A DNA stretch of 64,000 nucleotides. Source: Spongilla lacustris (lineage: Eukaryota; Porifera; Demospongiae; Spongillida; Spongillidae). Positions 62,375 through 64,000 of this stretch are shown here, piece by piece; the first letter of the stretch is position 1, and the number at the start of each line of letters is the position of its first letter. The notes beneath the pieces are model-generated. The model was not told the origin of the DNA. It searched no databases and saw only the letters and a list, made by a program, of their open reading frames with translations. Made by a program: the position numbers and the translations under genes. The stretch is taken from the NCBI GenBank assembly GCA_949361645.1, contig OX442417.1:8726275-8790274 (forward strand), written 5' to 3'.

Positions 62375-63356
62375 TATATGCTAGGTACATGTATATTGAA
62401 ATCTTTGTGAGTTAAAAAAAAAGGGGAAGGCTCAACTAACCCACTCCTCCCCTACAAGTGCACATGTACGGTATTGTGCAGTACCTGCAGTTACATGTAG
62501 TAGGACCATAAGAGGCAGAAAGCATCCACTTGGTCACTGGTTCTATGCCAAATGAATCGATTAATGTTAAGATGAAAAGTACATGTATAACAGTGAGCAA
62601 ATATAATATGACTGTACATGCACATGTACAGGTGAGTGTGTATTCAATTCACATGAAAATTGAACAGCATATTGCCAAAATGAGGGTCACTGATAATGGG
62701 ATAGATACATGTACATGTAGAAACACACTGGAAAGGTGAGTCCTACAGTACATGTATGCTCAAGAGATTACAATTACTTGCTTGACTGAGAAACACAAAA
62801 AGCCTGACAGTACATTGAAAGACTGACTGGAAAGGTGAGTCATACACTGTATACATGTACATGTAAGAGATTACATGTACTGATTTGCTTGTCTGAGAAA
62901 CATGTTAAAGATGGTGTGTAAGTTGTTGGAATCATGGAGTCGGTTTAGTTAAGTTGGTCATACAAAGGCTGGCATAAATGTACATCTCAAATGAATGTAC
63001 ATCTCAAATGAATACATGCATGTTCCAAAACCATCAGTAAACAAAAGAAGTAAAGAACTTTACCATATTCATTTGAATTGCATGCAACAAGTCGACCTAC
63101 ATGTATGTACAAAACCTAATCTGTGAACTTTGTGATTTGTACATGTATACAAACTAACCCAGATGCAGTGGACAATAGGTAGTTCCTCTTTCTTCTGCCA
63201 ATACTGATTTGCCAATTGACCATCAGGCATTCTTCCAGGAGCATGATACATATACATACATACGTCGTGATGCCATCATGCGTGAGCGGCATTGCTACAC
63301 ACGTTAGGGGAAATGCATACAAAAATTTACTAAATGTTTGTTCCTTTGGAAAACTC
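62375..63356. other. No gene recognised
   Basis: AT-rich, with ACATGTAC motifs and a short imperfect duplication (GAAAGGTGAGTC-TACA) near 62733 and 62830. No exon recognised. Confidence 0.45.
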
Positions 63357-63551
63357 TTAATCAATGATTAAGGCTGTCTCCACTTGCTGAGCAGACCACC
63401 AGTGTCCCTTCCGTAAATGAATCTTTAGCCCTTTAGAGGAGCCTGAAATGAATGTGCAGTTCAATGATGGGCAGTGAAAGATTTCGGGGTTTTCACTGGT
63501 AGTTGGGATTGGGATTGTGGGTGTACTTTGAAACGTGAAGTTTTTTACCAT
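63357..63551 (-). mobile_element. Zinc-finger N-terminus, probably of the same retrotransposon family
   Basis: The minus-strand frame reads FHCPSLNCTFISGSSKGLKI then HLRKGHWW: a Cys-X4-Cys-X12-His-X4-His finger like those at the N-terminus of R2-type elements. The preceding FQSTPTIPIPTT resembles FQSTPSITPTTPE in the 61.9 kb fragment. A stray cellular zinc-finger exon is the alternative. Confidence 0.5.
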
Positions 63552-64000
63552 TTCAGCAGACTAGCTATGTTTTCTCCTGAGGTGTATTTTGCATCCCTTT
63601 TGGTTTGCACTGTTTCTGACACGGCAAGTTGTCTACAACCAGGAGAGTGGCTTTTAAACCTCTAACTCCACTGCCGTAAGGAAAACAAGACAGTTCCGTG
63701 AGGGAACTTTAAAACACTTCAACGCGTTAGGCGAAGCACTTATCTCACACGCTTAATCACTGGAGAGGGCTTGTTATGAAGAGCAACTTCCGAACTATGT
63801 CGCTATGGGTCCTGCTTGTTGAACTGAGTTTCCGTTTTGATACTAGTCGATGAAATGTTGTAAATTATATGAAACTGATGTTGTATATTTGTTATTTATC
63901 GTTGTTATGGCTGGTACATGCATTTTCTCCGCAAGCAGGACCCCACACGTATTAATGTAACCACTGCCTGAAGTTTTCATCGGACTGTTAATGAGAAAAA
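63552..64000. other. No gene recognised
   Basis: Contains a small AGTTCC/GGAACT hairpin near 63693-63709. Less AT-rich and somewhat CpG-richer than the average of the window, so it could be promoter-proximal, but no gene start is visible. Confidence 0.35.

Noticed and set aside
63640..63960. Possible structured RNA gene near the right edge
   Set aside because: Only one short hairpin (AGTTCC/GGAACT); no tRNA boxes, no snRNA or rRNA signature recognised.

Overview
This is a metazoan nuclear genome window. Nothing prokaryotic is present: there are no operons or Shine-Dalgarno signals, the recognisable genes are split by GT-AG introns, and most of the sequence is repeats. Several introns are very short (about 50-120 bp), ACATGTAC-type palindromes are everywhere, and Ig and FN3 receptor exons and invertebrate mobile elements are common. 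I infer a marine invertebrate, most likely a demosponge; the species is not settled.

The main protein-coding theme is a cluster of related single-pass membrane receptors. Exons for one Ig-like domain occur at 16.36 kb (+), 38.0 kb (+) and 52.6 kb (-). An FN3-like exon lies at 17.4 kb, with a truncated copy at 36.2 kb. Stalk, transmembrane and tail exons lie at 2.4-3.1, 18.1-18.6, 38.7-39.0 and 52.2-52.4 kb, and a broken copy at 4.2-4.7 kb. Nearly all these introns are phase 1, so domains can be swapped. One tail carries two YxxI/V motifs; two others are very short. Duplicate, truncated and dead copies side by side suggest rapid birth and death, as in allorecognition or immune receptor families. 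That role is inference. No signal-peptide exons were identified, so the gene models are partial.

Other coding signals are an intact 418-codon transposase-like ORF (20.5-21.8 kb), an orphan transketolase exon (48.4 kb), a decayed LRP-like YWTD exon (26.3-26.7 kb, minus), and a possible 48-codon secreted peptide (22.8 kb).

Mobile elements are abundant. Fragments of a non-LTR retrotransposon family with an R2-like restriction-like endonuclease end lie at 9.9-14.7, 31.2-32.3, 49.8-50.0, 58.7-59.9, 60.1-62.0 and probably 63.4 kb. A second family lies at 50.2-51.5 kb (minus). A Ty3/gypsy integrase remnant lies at 6.5 kb. Terminal-inverted-repeat elements are seen at 22.2-23.3 (Tc1/mariner-like ends), 33.2, 51.1 (119 bp, 11-bp target duplication), 56.0-56.5 (hAT-like ends) and 58.3-62.4 kb.

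Tandem repeats take up about a quarter of the window. They are a 35-bp satellite (94 units, 10.35-13.64 kb), a 19-bp array (34 units, 32.3-33.0 kb), a 24-bp array (about 79 units, 46.15-48.06 kb), and a composite repeat that alternates a ~60-70-bp core with (CA)n (24.0-25.7, 27.9-30.8, 40.3-46.15 and 48.7-49.0 kb). In the 40-46 kb block the composite repeat is itself organised into ~1.49-kb higher-order units. About 2.1 kb carrying receptor 3' exons is duplicated between 4.2-6.3 and 18.1-20.2 kb.
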